From NCBI GenBank assembly GCA_037951105.1, contig JBAMJV010009000.1, positions 57,572 to 121,571 of the forward strand: 64,000 nucleotides of DNA, written 5' to 3'. The translations under genes and the position numbers were made by a program. The stretch is from Echinarachnius parma (lineage: Eukaryota > Echinodermata > Echinoidea > Clypeasteroida > Echinarachniidae). Of this stretch, positions 63,491-64,000 are shown one piece after another. The notes beneath the pieces were generated by a model, which was given only the letters and a program-made list of their open reading frames with translations, was not told the origin of the DNA and did no database searches. Numbering within the stretch: position 1 is the first letter of the stretch; each line of letters begins with the position of its first letter.

Positions 63491-64000
63491 CTTCAGACCT
63501 TAATACTTCCTATCGGTACGCCAATGCTTCGAGGTATCAGATAATTTCACTCATTGGGGACTATTATATAGTTTCTATATTGCAATTGCAATTACACAAT
63601 ATGCTCAAAGAACGAACGTTCACGACAAGCATTCAATTCAATTTATTAAATAGGAAGGTTAAAGTAAGAATCTCGATATTGAGTAAAGTCCGCTGTAGGT
63701 CTACTTTTTGCATTTTGTCCGCTTAATGTTAATATATTATTGAGATGCTAGTTTTACATTGTAATTAATTTGAATAATAACTATTTAAAAGACTGATTAG
63801 GAGTATTGGATATAAATGGCCCAAGATTTGGCGTGCATTCATAATTCATTATATTATTTTCACTAGGTTTCACATTGAAATTTAGATTAGTATGAAACTT
63901 AAATTGTTTTTAAATGGTATTTGATATTTAGTAATTATTGTTGTTTTTGATGCTTAAGGATATGACTTCCTTATTCCTGATGCGCCTTTTGTTAATTAAT

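Overview
This is animal nuclear DNA of about 37-38% GC by eye, with spliced genes, LINEs, SINE-like pieces and many inverted-repeat (MITE-like) elements. The repeat content (tRNA-headed SINE, 3' tails with GCGCTATATAAAT, CR1/jockey-type LINEs, TA- and TTAA-type MITEs, GATA runs, long poly-G tracts) suggests a marine invertebrate, most likely a deuterostome such as an echinoderm. That taxonomic call is inference from repeat style, not from a marker gene.

One large gene dominates. On the minus strand, from about 49.8 kb down to the stop codon at 8252, lies the invertebrate counterpart of vertebrate KMT2E (MLL5) and SETD5. I reconstructed 21 coding exons by hand. All have GT/AG boundaries and mutually compatible phases, giving 5,973 nt, or 1,990 residues from the MAAGT start. 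In order the protein carries: an N-terminal MAAG block, an HCF-1-type DHNY motif with a PPPPTPP stretch, a PHD finger, a Lys-rich linker, a divergent SET domain with a Cys cluster, an MTREERKME helix, Arg-rich and KTKK/NEW blocks, RWLRQA and TPLKKR blocks, a long Ser/Thr/Pro-rich exon, an SLSEYRKRR block, and a Gln/Pro-rich tail. The block order matches vertebrate KMT2E. A further 75-nt phase 0-0 candidate cassette exon lies at 15137-15211, and a possible non-coding 5' exon at 53417-53552.

Layout. 1-8.2 kb is 3' flank packed with inverted-repeat elements, a LINE 3' remnant and a SINE. 8.25-49.8 kb is the gene. Its intron 14 holds a LINE remnant at 20.2-20.9 kb. Its intron 5 holds a near-complete LINE with an intact 995-codon ORF2 (36.67-39.66 kb) and a duplicated segment with poly-G minisatellites (40.8-41.9 kb). 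50-58 kb is the upstream flank with more elements, including a hAT-like poly-G element with a perfect 8-bp target duplication. About 58.1-58.5 kb is a GC-richer promoter-like zone with a short plus-strand first exon. 59-64 kb contains long hairpin elements.

The most unusual pattern is a set of exon 'shadows': degenerate partial copies of at least seven exons of this gene, most beside the parent exon and one about 20 kb away, several still carrying a splice donor or acceptor. Nothing here is a prokaryotic system, virus or CRISPR array.
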